A stretch of 5,064 nucleotides of DNA from Chloroflexota bacterium (lineage in GTDB: Bacteria > Chloroflexota > Anaerolineae > UBA7937 > JACPPX01), in NCBI GenBank assembly GCA_016196905.1, contig JACPWV010000157.1, forward strand, positions 1-5,064. Reading direction: 5' to 3'. A program made the translations under genes and the position numbers. Positions 1 through 5,064 of this stretch are shown here, one piece after another (position 1 is the stretch's first letter; every line of letters starts with the position of its first letter). A model generated the notes under the pieces. The model saw only the letters and a program-made list of their open reading frames with translations, had not been told where the DNA came from and made no database searches.

Positions 1-203
1 AAAGCCGCCATAGAGAGCATCCCTAGGCTCATCATCAAGGCACCGCCCCATCCCCCCAAGCCGTAGCCTCCCATCATCCCTCCGTGCCAGTCCCAGGGGG
101 CGCTCCCCGCAGGCCATAAAGCCATGGCCACTCCGCCCAAAATCAAGGAGCCGAGGATCAACCCCATGCCCCAGTAGATCGGTTGTCGAGAACTAGGCTG
201 CAT
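1..203 (-). CDS. Small Met/Gly-rich membrane protein, C-terminus beyond left edge
   Basis: The start is ATG at 203-201, with an excellent ribosome binding site (GAGGAGG, 5 nt upstream). The first 67 residues are visible and the frame stays open to the left edge. A hydrophobic segment at about residues 11-30 looks like a membrane anchor or uncleaved signal. It is followed by a stretch rich in Trp, Gly, Met and His (WDWHGGMMGGYG, residues 37-48), and a second hydrophobic stretch begins near residue 55. I do not recognise the family. The gene lies 30 nt downstream of the SHOCT gene and is probably co-transcribed with it, and both proteins have Met/Gly-rich runs. Met and His next to a membrane segment can bind copper, which would suit the cupredoxin at the other end of the window, but that is speculation. 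It could equally be a structural or hypothetical small membrane protein. Confidence 0.65.
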   Translation of the reverse strand, partial: MQPSSRQPIYWGMGLILGSLILGGVAMALWPAGSAPWDWHGGMMGGYGLGGWGGALMMSLGMLSMAA

Positions 204-208
204 AGTTT

Positions 209-215
209 CCTCCTC
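209..215 (-). promoter_or_regulatory. Ribosome binding site for the left-edge membrane protein
   Basis: The minus strand reads GAGGAGG, then five bases (AAACT), then ATG. This near-ideal site fixes the start of a gene whose end is outside the window and whose family I do not recognise. It sits in the 30-nt gap after the TAA stop of the SHOCT gene. Confidence 0.7.
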
Positions 216-233
216 GATCGAATTTCGAATCGA

Positions 234-452
234 TTAGCAGAGATCCTTCTTGAGCTCTTCGAACTCGGCCTTAGAGATCTCGCCCCGGGCGTAGCGGGCC
301 TTGGCGATCTCCAAAGGCGAGGCGGGACCGGTCGAAGTCAGCCCGGCTGTCGGCAGGAAAGTGCGCATAGCCCAGGCCGCCAACAGGATGATCCCGACCC
401 AGAAGGCAGCTACGATCAGCATGCCAAAACCCATGAAACCGAAGCCCATCAT
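234..452 (-). CDS. Small membrane protein with C-terminal SHOCT domain
   Basis: This 72-residue protein starts MMGFGFMGFGM, has one transmembrane helix at about residues 11-29, a short linker, and a C-terminal SHOCT (short C-terminal domain) motif at about 46-71. The motif is recognisable from the order ARYARGEISKAEFEELKKDL. SHOCT domains are common at the ends of small bacterial membrane proteins and are thought to mediate oligomerisation or protein contacts; no enzymatic role is known. The start is supported by a near-perfect ribosome binding site (AAAGGAGGTG), 9 nt from core to ATG. The next codon is also ATG, but its spacing is worse. The gene follows a 221-base gap after the cytochrome lipoprotein, so it may have its own promoter, and it precedes another small Met/Gly-rich membrane protein by 30 nt. 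A role in assembling or stabilising the nearby redox complex is possible but unproven. Confidence 0.85.
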   Translation of the reverse strand: MMGFGFMGFGMLIVAAFWVGIILLAAWAMRTFLPTAGLTSTGPASPLEIAKARYARGEISKAEFEELKKDLC

Positions 453-459
453 TCCTCTT

Positions 460-469
460 CACCTCCTTT
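460..469 (-). promoter_or_regulatory. Very strong ribosome binding site for the SHOCT gene
   Basis: The minus strand reads AAAGGAGGTG, an almost full-length match to the 16S rRNA anti-Shine-Dalgarno sequence. The GGAGG core ends 9 nt before ATG. This is the strongest site in the window and implies high translation of a 72-residue membrane protein. Confidence 0.75.
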
Positions 470-502
470 TCAATCCGACCCTCAGAGCCCCACCCAAGTT
501 CG

Positions 503-508
503 ATTCTA
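503..508 (-). promoter_or_regulatory. Possible -10 box upstream of the SHOCT gene
   Basis: The minus strand reads TAGAAT (5 of 6 to TATAAT), about 50 nt before the SHOCT ATG in an otherwise GC-rich gap. No recognisable -35 lies 16-18 nt further upstream, so this is only a weak candidate. Confidence 0.2.
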
Positions 509-673
509 GCCCGGCGGCGCTCTCATGGATAGAGCCAGCTGTCCCAAATAGGCGGGCCTTTTGACCCTTAATCTCATCTCGGTCTACCGCTAACCATGGG
601 GACAAGAATGACCTTCGCCAGGGCAGTAGGCCCAACCGCGGTAGGCCCGCATGGATTCGAGTCGGGAACGATA

Positions 674-1153
674 TCAGGGCAGGCTCTTCAGAAATTCTAG
701 TAAGTCGTTCAAGTCCTCCTCGCTCATCGACCAGCGCGGCATGCTCCAGTCCAGTGGATTCCCCGCTGGATCCAGCCCCTGGGTGATGGCGCGTACGATC
801 AGTTCGTCGATGTAAGGAGGGTGCGCCTCGCCCTCCTCGTGCTCCATCTCCTGGGTGAGGGTCCGGTAGCGAATATCCGGAGCCTCGATAGAACGCATCA
901 TCATGAAGGTGCGGCCCCCGCGGCCATCGGGGCCGTGACAGATCACGCACGCCAGTCTACCTCTCATCATGCCCGGCATGCCCGGTCCCCCGCGGTAGCT
1001 GATGGGAGTTCCTCGGTCGCTGGTGGCGGTGAAATAGATCCTTTCCCCGTTGGTAGAATACCCTGAGCCCAGCCAGCGCTCTATCGCAGCATTACAGCCT
1101 GCCAGGAAACTCAGCACCAAAATGGCGCTCCCCATAACGGCCCAGCGCTTCAT
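674..1153 (-). CDS. Monohaem cytochrome c lipoprotein
   Basis: A 159-residue exported electron carrier. Residues 1-20 form a lipoprotein signal with lipobox LAGC; Cys20 would be lipidated, tethering the protein to the outer face of the membrane. The haem c attachment motif CVICH is at 69-73 (Cys69, Cys72, proximal His73). The likely distal ligand is Met138 in SMPRW, with Met143 as an alternative. The segment just before the haem, GERIYFTATSDRGTPI and on through GGPGMPGMMRG, and the haem-following HGPDGRGG, are typical of small class I cytochromes in respiratory clusters. Met-rich runs flank the haem (GMPGMM at 58-63, MMM at 84-86), which is unusual. The start has AGGAG 4 nt upstream. The gene is last in the redox cluster, 66 nt after the DUF4491 gene. 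It probably accepts electrons from the NrfD/iron-sulfur module and passes them to a terminal oxidase or other acceptor. The partner is inferred from context. Confidence 0.93.
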   Translation of the reverse strand: MKRWAVMGSAILVLSFLAGCNAAIERWLGSGYSTNGERIYFTATSDRGTPISYRGGPGMPGMMRGRLACVICHGPDGRGGRTFMMMRSIEAPDIRYRTLTQEMEHEEGEAHPPYIDELIVRAITQGLDPAGNPLDWSMPRWSMSEEDLNDLLEFLKSLP

Positions 1154-1219
1154 CCCTCTCCTACACCAGCCCGATTGGCCTTTCGTTCGTTACCCCACAG
1201 GCTGCCCTCGCTACTCCCT

Positions 1220-1504
1220 TCATTGCGTCTGCGGCTTGTGGGGATACCACCCCCGCTTAACCCGCTCGCCCAGATCGACCAATTCGTGAGCACCCCATAG
1301 GGTGGTGAAGCCGAGGATCCCGAGAACTACCGACAGCATCCAATGCGGAGCGAAAAGCGAGCCCAGGATAAAGATCGCTCCCACTGCCACGACCCCCGGC
1401 CACACCTGGGCACCCACATGATATTCGAGCTTCTTCACCCAAAAGTGGCCAAAGGCGATGACGATCACACTGAAGGCACCCACGAATAATCCTGACCCCT
1501 CCAT
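1220..1504 (-). CDS. DUF4491 family small membrane protein
   Basis: A 94-residue protein with three predicted transmembrane helices (about residues 4-20, 34-52 and 54-72) and a short charged C-terminal tail. I recognise the DUF4491 pattern: an N-terminal GLFVGAFSVIVI-type helix, a conserved KKLEYHVGAQVWP segment at 24-36, a GFTTLW-x3-EL motif at 65-74, and the ending RVKRGWYPHKP at 81-91. The length equals the usual length of this family. The function of the family is not known. The gene lies 12 nt after the cytochrome-Ig gene, with a GAGGGG ribosome binding site spanning the gap, so it is almost certainly co-transcribed with the NrfD-type complex. An accessory or assembly subunit, comparable in size to the small membrane subunits of Alternative Complex III, is a reasonable inference. 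Confidence 0.85.
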   Translation of the reverse strand: MEGSGLFVGAFSVIVIAFGHFWVKKLEYHVGAQVWPGVVAVGAIFILGSLFAPHWMLSVVLGILGFTTLWGAHELVDLGERVKRGWYPHKPQTQ

Positions 1505-1516
1505 TCGCCCAGCCCC

Positions 1517-2329
1517 TCATCGAACCCGCAGGATGCGCAGCAGCTGAAATGCGACCCACACATAGGTGATCCACACCCCGCCTACTACCAAACCCAGCAA
1601 AAGGATGGCGATGGGCGGTGGGTTAGGGCTGAAGAGGCCCGTCGCTACGGGAGGGATCTCCTGGCCGGCGGGCAGATCGATGGAGGCCACCGCACGGATC
1701 GGATCACCAGCCTCGGGCGGATAGGAGGCCTCCAGCGTGAGCGAGGGCACCTCCCCGGCCGGGTAGCGTAGCGTGGCCACGCCCTCCTCGTCGGTGACGA
1801 AGGTGCCCAGGTTGAGCTTCCCCCCCAGGGTCGTGCGTAGGGCAAAAGCGACCTTCTCGCCGGCCATCGGCTGTCCCTGTTCATCGCGCAGACTGGCGTG
1901 GGCCACGACCTGGTCCTCTTGCAAGGTCAGAACCAACCTCAGGTCGGCTCCCGCTGCATGGGCAGGTGCGGGCTCCTCCTCGGCCGGCGGCTGGGCCTGG
2001 GCAGCCAACGTGCGCAGGTACCCCACCAAGGCGCTGATCTCCTCCGGTGTCAGGCGAGCCTCCCAGGCCGGCATCCCTCGTTCGGGTCGTCCCTCGGCAA
2101 TGGTGTGGTAAATCTCGTCATCGCTGTGATCATCCAGAAGAACAAAGGCCGGACCCACTCTTCCCTCCCCGCGCTCGCCGTGACAAGAGGCGCAGTTCTC
2201 CGCATATAGAGAGGCGGGGTCGGGAGGCGGTCCCTGGAAGTCGGGCTGATCTTGCCCCGAGGAGGCCGAGGCCAGGGTCGTAGTTGCCATCAAGCCCACC
2301 AACAGCAGGAACATGAGGAGCCTGCTCAT
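1517..2329 (-). CDS. Membrane-anchored monohaem cytochrome c with Ig-like domain
   Basis: A 270-residue protein in four parts. First is an N-terminal signal peptide (about 1-22, with a plausible cleavage after ASA). Second is a class I cytochrome c domain (about 37-110) with CASCH at 46-50 and the distal ligand Met86 in RGMPAWE. Third comes a Pro/Glu/Ala-rich linker (112-126), then a beta-rich Ig-like domain (about 127-219). The pattern DEQGQP-x-AGEKVAF, later TDEEGVATLRYP, resembles Big/invasin-type domains. Fourth is a C-terminal transmembrane helix (about 239-262) ending in a basic tail (RILRVR) that would leave the haem domain outside. The ATG overlaps the TGA of the NrfD-like gene as ATGA, with GGGAGG 7 nt upstream, indicating translational coupling. 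It is likely the direct electron acceptor of the quinone-linked iron-sulfur module, analogous to ActE in Alternative Complex III. The Ig-like domain may be a spacer or a docking surface. Confidence 0.92.
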   Translation of the reverse strand: MSRLLMFLLLVGLMATTTLASASSGQDQPDFQGPPPDPASLYAENCASCHGERGEGRVGPAFVLLDDHSDDEIYHTIAEGRPERGMPAWEARLTPEEISALVGYLRTLAAQAQPPAEEEPAPAHAAGADLRLVLTLQEDQVVAHASLRDEQGQPMAGEKVAFALRTTLGGKLNLGTFVTDEEGVATLRYPAGEVPSLTLEASYPPEAGDPIRAVASIDLPAGQEIPPVATGLFSPNPPPIAILLLGLVVGGVWITYVWVAFQLLRILRVR

Positions 2330-3885
2330 GCTTCGGCCTCCCGTTCACGTGAGTAATGCGTTACCGCCGGCCTGGGTTCTTCCTCGCGCGTCTCCCAAAT
2401 GGAGACGATGGGGAAAAGTTTAGAGAAGAGCGTGTACAGCAACACGAACCCGGCCATGGCCCCGAGGGTAATGGACCATTCCACCCAGGTAGGGATATAA
2501 GTGGTCCACTCGATCCGCGGATCCTGGATGGGGAGGTAGGGACTTAGCAAGGTGGGGACGATGATCAAATAGCGCTTCAGCCAGGCCTGGATGACGATCA
2601 ACCCCGCCCCCAGGACATAGGCCAGGATGCGATGGGCCCTCAAAGCGGGAAGCGTAGAGATCACCAAGAGCGCCAGGAGCAACGCCACAGCCCAGGAGAG
2701 GGAGGAGCCCAGGCTGCCGAAATCAACCCCCGTCTGGGTGGGACCTTGGGTAACCAGCAAGACCATCGCCGCCAAAGAGATGGAGGCAGCCGCAGCTAGG
2801 GGCCAGGGTCGGAGAAGGGGAACGCGTCGAATCCGCTCGACCGCCCCCACCTCGGGGAGGATGAACAACAAGGCGGGCAGCAGGAGGCCGCCGATCTGCA
2901 CTAACCAGAAGGCTAAGGCATACTCCCCGCCCAACAGGGTATAGAGGAGCCCGCGCTCGGCCTCCTCCATCTTGTATCCCACTGTGAGGTACTCCGCGAT
3001 GTTAAAGTAGATATAGATCAGATCCAAGGCCAGGACCAAGAGAGCCATGTTTCGAAAGTGCTTGAGGGTAATGTACTCCTCCAAGTGATAGAAACGGCGG
3101 AAGGCGGCCATGGCCACCACCACCGAGGCTGCCCCGGAGACCAAGGCTCCCATCACGAAATAAGGGCCGAAGATGGTGCTGTTCCAACCCGGCCGCAGGG
3201 TCATGCCGAAGATCCAGGACACCACGGTGTGCACCGAGACGGCGATGGGGATGATCAGCACGGCCATCACCGACATGGCTCGCTCCAGGCTCCGGTGCTG
3301 ATCCGGCATGCCACGCCAGCCCAGGGCCAGGATCGAGTACAGCCGATACCGCCAACCCTTCGCCTGCGAGAGGTCGTCACGCAGGAGGGCCACATCCGGG
3401 ATCATCGGCAAATACAGGAAAATGGTGCTCCCGATGAGATAGGTGAAGATGCACACGAAGTCCCAGACGATGGGGGATTGAATACGAGGGTAGACCAAGA
3501 GGTGCCAGATGCGATCGGGCCGCCCCAGGTCCACGATGGGCATCAGCGCTCCAAAGAAAAGCGAGCTGAAGGTGATGGCTTCCGCCATGCGGGTGACAGG
3601 CTTCCGCCACGCGGCGCCGCTGATGCGCAGGATGGCCGACATGAGGGCACCCACGTGACTGATGCCGATGAAGAACACGAAATTGGTGATGTACAGGCCC
3701 CAGGACACATAGTCGCGCATGCCCGTGGCCGCCAATCCCTCCTGCAGCTGAACGGTGTAAGCACGGATGCCCCATAGGAATAGGCCGCCCAGCCCCGCCA
3801 CCCACAAGTAGAAGGGCAATCCGGAATGCAGCAGGGAACGCAGGATGGTCCGCTCCTGAGGCTGGAATCGGGAGGGGGTCTCCAT
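2326..3885 (-). CDS. NrfD/PsrC/ActC-type quinone-interacting integral membrane subunit
   Basis: A 519-residue polytopic membrane protein of the polysulfide reductase NrfD family. Family signatures are SWGLYITNFVFFIG at 61-74, the stretch around VSVHTVVSWIFGM at 216-228 with RPGWNSTIFGPYF at 231-243, the NIAEYLTVGY segment at 295-304, and the C-terminal PTWVEW plus KLFPIVSIWE at 465-498. I count about ten to twelve hydrophobic helices. The length matches the long HybB/ActC branch rather than the eight-helix NrfD or PsrC of about 320 residues. The family binds quinone on the membrane and passes electrons to a partner iron-sulfur protein; ActC of Alternative Complex III oxidises menaquinol. I place the start at the ATG at 3885-3883, one base after the stop of the iron-sulfur gene and 5 nt from AGAGAGG. 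An in-frame TTG at 3906 would add seven residues and overlap the upstream gene. It is translationally linked to genes on both sides. Quinol oxidation is more likely than quinone reduction because of the neighbouring cytochromes, but direction is not proven. Confidence 0.95.
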   Translation of the reverse strand: METPSRFQPQERTILRSLLHSGLPFYLWVAGLGGLFLWGIRAYTVQLQEGLAATGMRDYVSWGLYITNFVFFIGISHVGALMSAILRISGAAWRKPVTRMAEAITFSSLFFGALMPIVDLGRPDRIWHLLVYPRIQSPIVWDFVCIFTYLIGSTIFLYLPMIPDVALLRDDLSQAKGWRYRLYSILALGWRGMPDQHRSLERAMSVMAVLIIPIAVSVHTVVSWIFGMTLRPGWNSTIFGPYFVMGALVSGAASVVVAMAAFRRFYHLEEYITLKHFRNMALLVLALDLIYIYFNIAEYLTVGYKMEEAERGLLYTLLGGEYALAFWLVQIGGLLLPALLFILPEVGAVERIRRVPLLRPWPLAAAASISLAAMVLLVTQGPTQTGVDFGSLGSSLSWAVALLLALLVISTLPALRAHRILAYVLGAGLIVIQAWLKRYLIIVPTLLSPYLPIQDPRIEWTTYIPTWVEWSITLGAMAGFVLLYTLFSKLFPIVSIWETREEEPRPAVTHYSREREAEA

Positions 3886-3886
3886 G

Positions 3887-4813
3887 TTAGCCTCTCTGCT
3901 GCTCAATCTGCCCGGCGGTCTCGGGCATCGGGTATTGATGGTCGCGGTGCGGGAGGTAGTAAACCCGCGGCTCGGTGCCTAGCTCCTCCAGGTAGCGGTA
4001 TCCGCCGCCCTGATGGACCAGCTCGGAGAAACGGGTCGTCTCTCCCCAGGAGTTGGTGACGGTATCCTCCAACTCATCCCCTACGTAGATCGCCCCCATC
4101 GGGCAACCCGCGGCGCAGGCGGGGAGCTGGCCCTCGCGCACCAGCCCTGGGCAGAAAATGCACTTCTCCACGACGCCTTTGCGATGGGGGATGTTCAACT
4201 CCATGGAGTAGGACCGGGCCAACTCGGCCAAGCTGTGAGGCGGCTCCGCCCAGTTGAAGGAGCGCGCCGAGTAGGGGCAGGCAGCCATGCAGTAGCGGCA
4301 GCCGATGCAGCGATCCTGGTCGATGAGCACGATGCCGTCCTCGCGTTTGAAGGTCGCGTCGACAGGGCACACCGCTACGCAGGGCGGATTGTCGCACTGC
4401 ATGCAAGGCCGTGGAAACCAATAAGCTCCGGCCGCCGCGTTGTCCTTCATGCGGTAAACCTTGATCCATTCCTGGCCGAAGGGGACCATGTGCATGGCGG
4501 TGCAGGCCTCGGTGCATCTGCCACAGCCATCGCAGCGCGCCAGGTCGATCACCATCACCCACTTACGGCGCTGGGGGGCGGAGCGAGGCGAGGGCGGGAC
4601 GGGCTGGAGCTCTCGCCCATCCTGGCCGATGAGCCGGCCGAGAGTCTTGGCATCCGCGACAAAGGCAGGCAGGAGCGCGCGAACTTGGCTGGCCGTGCCT
4701 TCCATCGTCTGGGCGAAGCGCGAAAGCACCCCGCGACCCAGGGCCGCGGCGCCCGCGGCTAGGGCAGAGAGTTTTAAGAACTGCCGGCGCGACACAGTGT
4801 GTCTCTCTGGCAT
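3887..4813 (-). CDS. Tat-exported four-cluster [4Fe-4S] ferredoxin-like subunit (NrfC/PsrB/ActB type)
   Basis: A 308-residue protein with a perfect twin-arginine motif SRRQFLK at 8-14 and a following hydrophobic stretch (15-25), so it is exported folded and acts outside the cytoplasm. Four cysteine groups give sixteen ligands: C94/C97/C100/C104, C137/C140/C145/C149, C169/C172/C175/C179 and C218/C221/C233/C237. This is the DmsB/NrfC/PsrB arrangement of four [4Fe-4S] clusters, and the spacing CIFC-x11-CAAGCP in the last group is typical. No molybdopterin-binding domain is fused to it, unlike ActB of Alternative Complex III. The ATG at 4813 has AAGGGAGA 6 nt upstream. The stop is one base before the NrfD-like start, matching the usual pairing of this family with an NrfD subunit. 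It should relay electrons between the membrane quinone site and the exported cytochromes. It is first in the tight cluster, after a 135-base gap. Confidence 0.95.
   Translation of the reverse strand: MPERHTVSRRQFLKLSALAAGAAALGRGVLSRFAQTMEGTASQVRALLPAFVADAKTLGRLIGQDGRELQPVPPSPRSAPQRRKWVMVIDLARCDGCGRCTEACTAMHMVPFGQEWIKVYRMKDNAAAGAYWFPRPCMQCDNPPCVAVCPVDATFKREDGIVLIDQDRCIGCRYCMAACPYSARSFNWAEPPHSLAELARSYSMELNIPHRKGVVEKCIFCPGLVREGQLPACAAGCPMGAIYVGDELEDTVTNSWGETTRFSELVHQGGGYRYLEELGTEPRVYYLPHRDHQYPMPETAGQIEQQRG
3891..3897 (-). promoter_or_regulatory. Ribosome binding site deciding the NrfD-like start
   Basis: The minus strand reads AGAGAGG, then CTAAC, then ATG. The TAA inside this spacer is the stop of the iron-sulfur gene, so termination and re-initiation are one base apart. 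This favours ATG at 3885 over the in-frame TTG at 3906. Confidence 0.65.
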
Positions 4814-4948
4814 GGTTTATCTCCCTTCGTGATGATCTCCCCCGCGTAATCTACTTCGACAGCAATCTGACTAGCTATGCGGTCCAATACGAACCAGAGA
4901 TCATGGCTCCAGCCTCAGATCCGGCAGCAAGCTAATGGATGCGCCCCA
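4814..4948. other. Gap between cupredoxin and iron-sulfur gene
   Basis: 135 bases without a supported gene. This is the only place within the right half where a promoter for the redox cluster could sit. I find no good -35/-10 pair and no convincing terminator after the cupredoxin stop. An 8-base inverted pair (ATGATCTC at 4832-4839 and GAGATCAT at 4897-4904) is present, but its arms are 57 bases apart. Whether the cupredoxin is in the same transcript cannot be decided from this sequence. Confidence 0.4.
4820..4827 (-). promoter_or_regulatory. Ribosome binding site for the iron-sulfur gene
   Basis: The minus strand reads AAGGGAGA, 6 nt before the ATG at 4813. The Tat motif begins at residue 8 of that start, so the start choice is secure. 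Confidence 0.6.
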
Positions 4949-5064
4949 CTAACTCACCTGGATGGGAACGAACATGCCGGCCTCGTAGTGACCGGGGAGG
5001 AGGCACGAGAACTCGTACTCGCCTGGCTGGGTAAAGACGAACTCCAAGGTGGCCGTCATCCCCG
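4949..5064 (-). CDS. Cupredoxin (type 1 copper protein), C-terminal end only
   Basis: Only the last 37 residues and the TAG stop are in the window; the N-terminus lies beyond the right edge. They contain the type 1 copper ligand loop CLLPGHYEAGM, that is C-x4-H-x4-M, preceded by QPGEYEFS and followed by a final beta strand (FVPIQVS) ending the fold. This is the standard C-terminus of plastocyanin/azurin/auracyanin-like cupredoxins; the remaining His ligand would be upstream. Such proteins are small periplasmic or membrane-tethered one-electron carriers. The position on the same strand just before a quinone-linked iron-sulfur/cytochrome cluster suggests it is a mobile carrier for that pathway. 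A domain at the end of a larger copper enzyme or of a copper-resistance protein is also possible, because the N-terminal part is not visible. Confidence 0.9.
   Translation of the reverse strand, partial: GMTATLEFVFTQPGEYEFSCLLPGHYEAGMFVPIQVS

Larger units (their letters stand above)
453..673. other. Non-coding gap between cytochrome lipoprotein and SHOCT gene
   Basis: This is the longest gene-free stretch in the window. A minus-strand reading frame crosses it, but it is a continuation of an out-of-frame shadow of the cytochrome gene and has no family signature. On the minus strand a TAGAAT hexamer (503-508 on the plus strand) resembles a -10 box about 50 nt before the SHOCT start, but I find no matching -35. 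An 8-base direct repeat, GTAGGCCC, occurs at 626-633 and 641-648. I see no hairpin followed by a T-tract that would make a convincing terminator. The gap probably separates two transcription units, or two parts of one. Confidence 0.5.

Noticed and set aside
626..648. Direct repeat GTAGGCCC, possible short hairpin GGGC-x5-GCCC, considered as a terminator or repeat element
   Set aside because: The stem is only four base pairs and no T-tract follows on the minus strand. Two copies of eight bases do not make a repeat array.
459..950. Minus-strand frame of 163 codons crossing the 453-673 gap
   Set aside because: It overlaps the cytochrome lipoprotein in another frame for most of its length, has no family signature, and its end runs over the SHOCT ribosome binding site.
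3058..3777. Long plus-strand open frame of 239 codons opposite the NrfD-like gene
   Set aside because: It is an antisense shadow in GC-rich coding DNA. The product is rich in His, Asp and Gly with no family motif, while the minus strand encodes a clear NrfD-family protein.
4013..4762. Plus-strand open frame of 249 codons opposite the iron-sulfur gene
   Set aside because: Antisense shadow; the minus strand shows sixteen correctly spaced cysteines and a Tat motif, and the plus-strand frame has no recognisable domain.
4832..4904. 8-base inverted pair ATGATCTC / GAGATCAT before the iron-sulfur gene
   Set aside because: The arms are 57 bases apart and only 8 bases long, so a chance match in a gap of this size is quite likely. 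There is no other operator-like evidence.
1..5064. CRISPR arrays, tRNA or rRNA genes, transposases, attachment sites
   Set aside because: None was seen on reading both strands. Apart from two gaps the window is filled with same-strand coding sequence.

Overview
The window carries eight genes, all on the minus strand, so transcription runs from the right edge to the left. Base composition is GC-rich (roughly 60 %, by eye). Most starts have strong AGGAGG-type ribosome binding sites. The proteins are typical of a bacterial membrane or periplasmic electron-transport region: a Tat signal, a lipobox, haem c motifs and a type 1 copper site. Strong Shine-Dalgarno sites, a lipoprotein cytochrome, DUF4491 and SHOCT small proteins, and an auracyanin-like cupredoxin end would fit a deep-branching and possibly thermophilic lineage such as Chloroflexota. 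That placement is inference and weak. Nothing here fixes the taxon.

Layout in transcription order: (1) the C-terminal end of a cupredoxin (4949-5064, cut by the right edge); (2) a 135-base gap; (3) a tightly packed cluster. The cluster contains a Tat-exported protein with four [4Fe-4S] motifs (3887-4813), a large NrfD/ActC-type quinone-site membrane protein (2326-3885), a monohaem cytochrome c with an Ig-like domain and a C-terminal membrane anchor (1517-2329), a DUF4491 small membrane protein (1220-1504) and a monohaem cytochrome c lipoprotein (674-1153). The spacings within it are 1 nt, a 4-nt ATGA overlap, 12 nt and 66 nt. (4) A 220-base non-coding stretch follows. (5) Last come two small membrane proteins: a SHOCT-domain protein (234-452) and a Met/Gly-rich protein cut by the left edge (1-203).

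Proposed joint function (inference): the NrfD-like subunit exchanges electrons with the quinone pool, the exported iron-sulfur protein wires them outward, and the two membrane-tethered cytochromes c, possibly with the cupredoxin, carry them on to an acceptor or terminal oxidase. This resembles a stripped-down Alternative Complex III, or a Psr/Nrf-type module without its molybdopterin catalytic subunit. No catalytic subunit is visible in the window. The most unusual points are the missing catalytic subunit, the Ig-like domain fused to a cytochrome c, the DUF4491 protein inside the redox operon, and the concentration of Met-rich and copper-type proteins around it.
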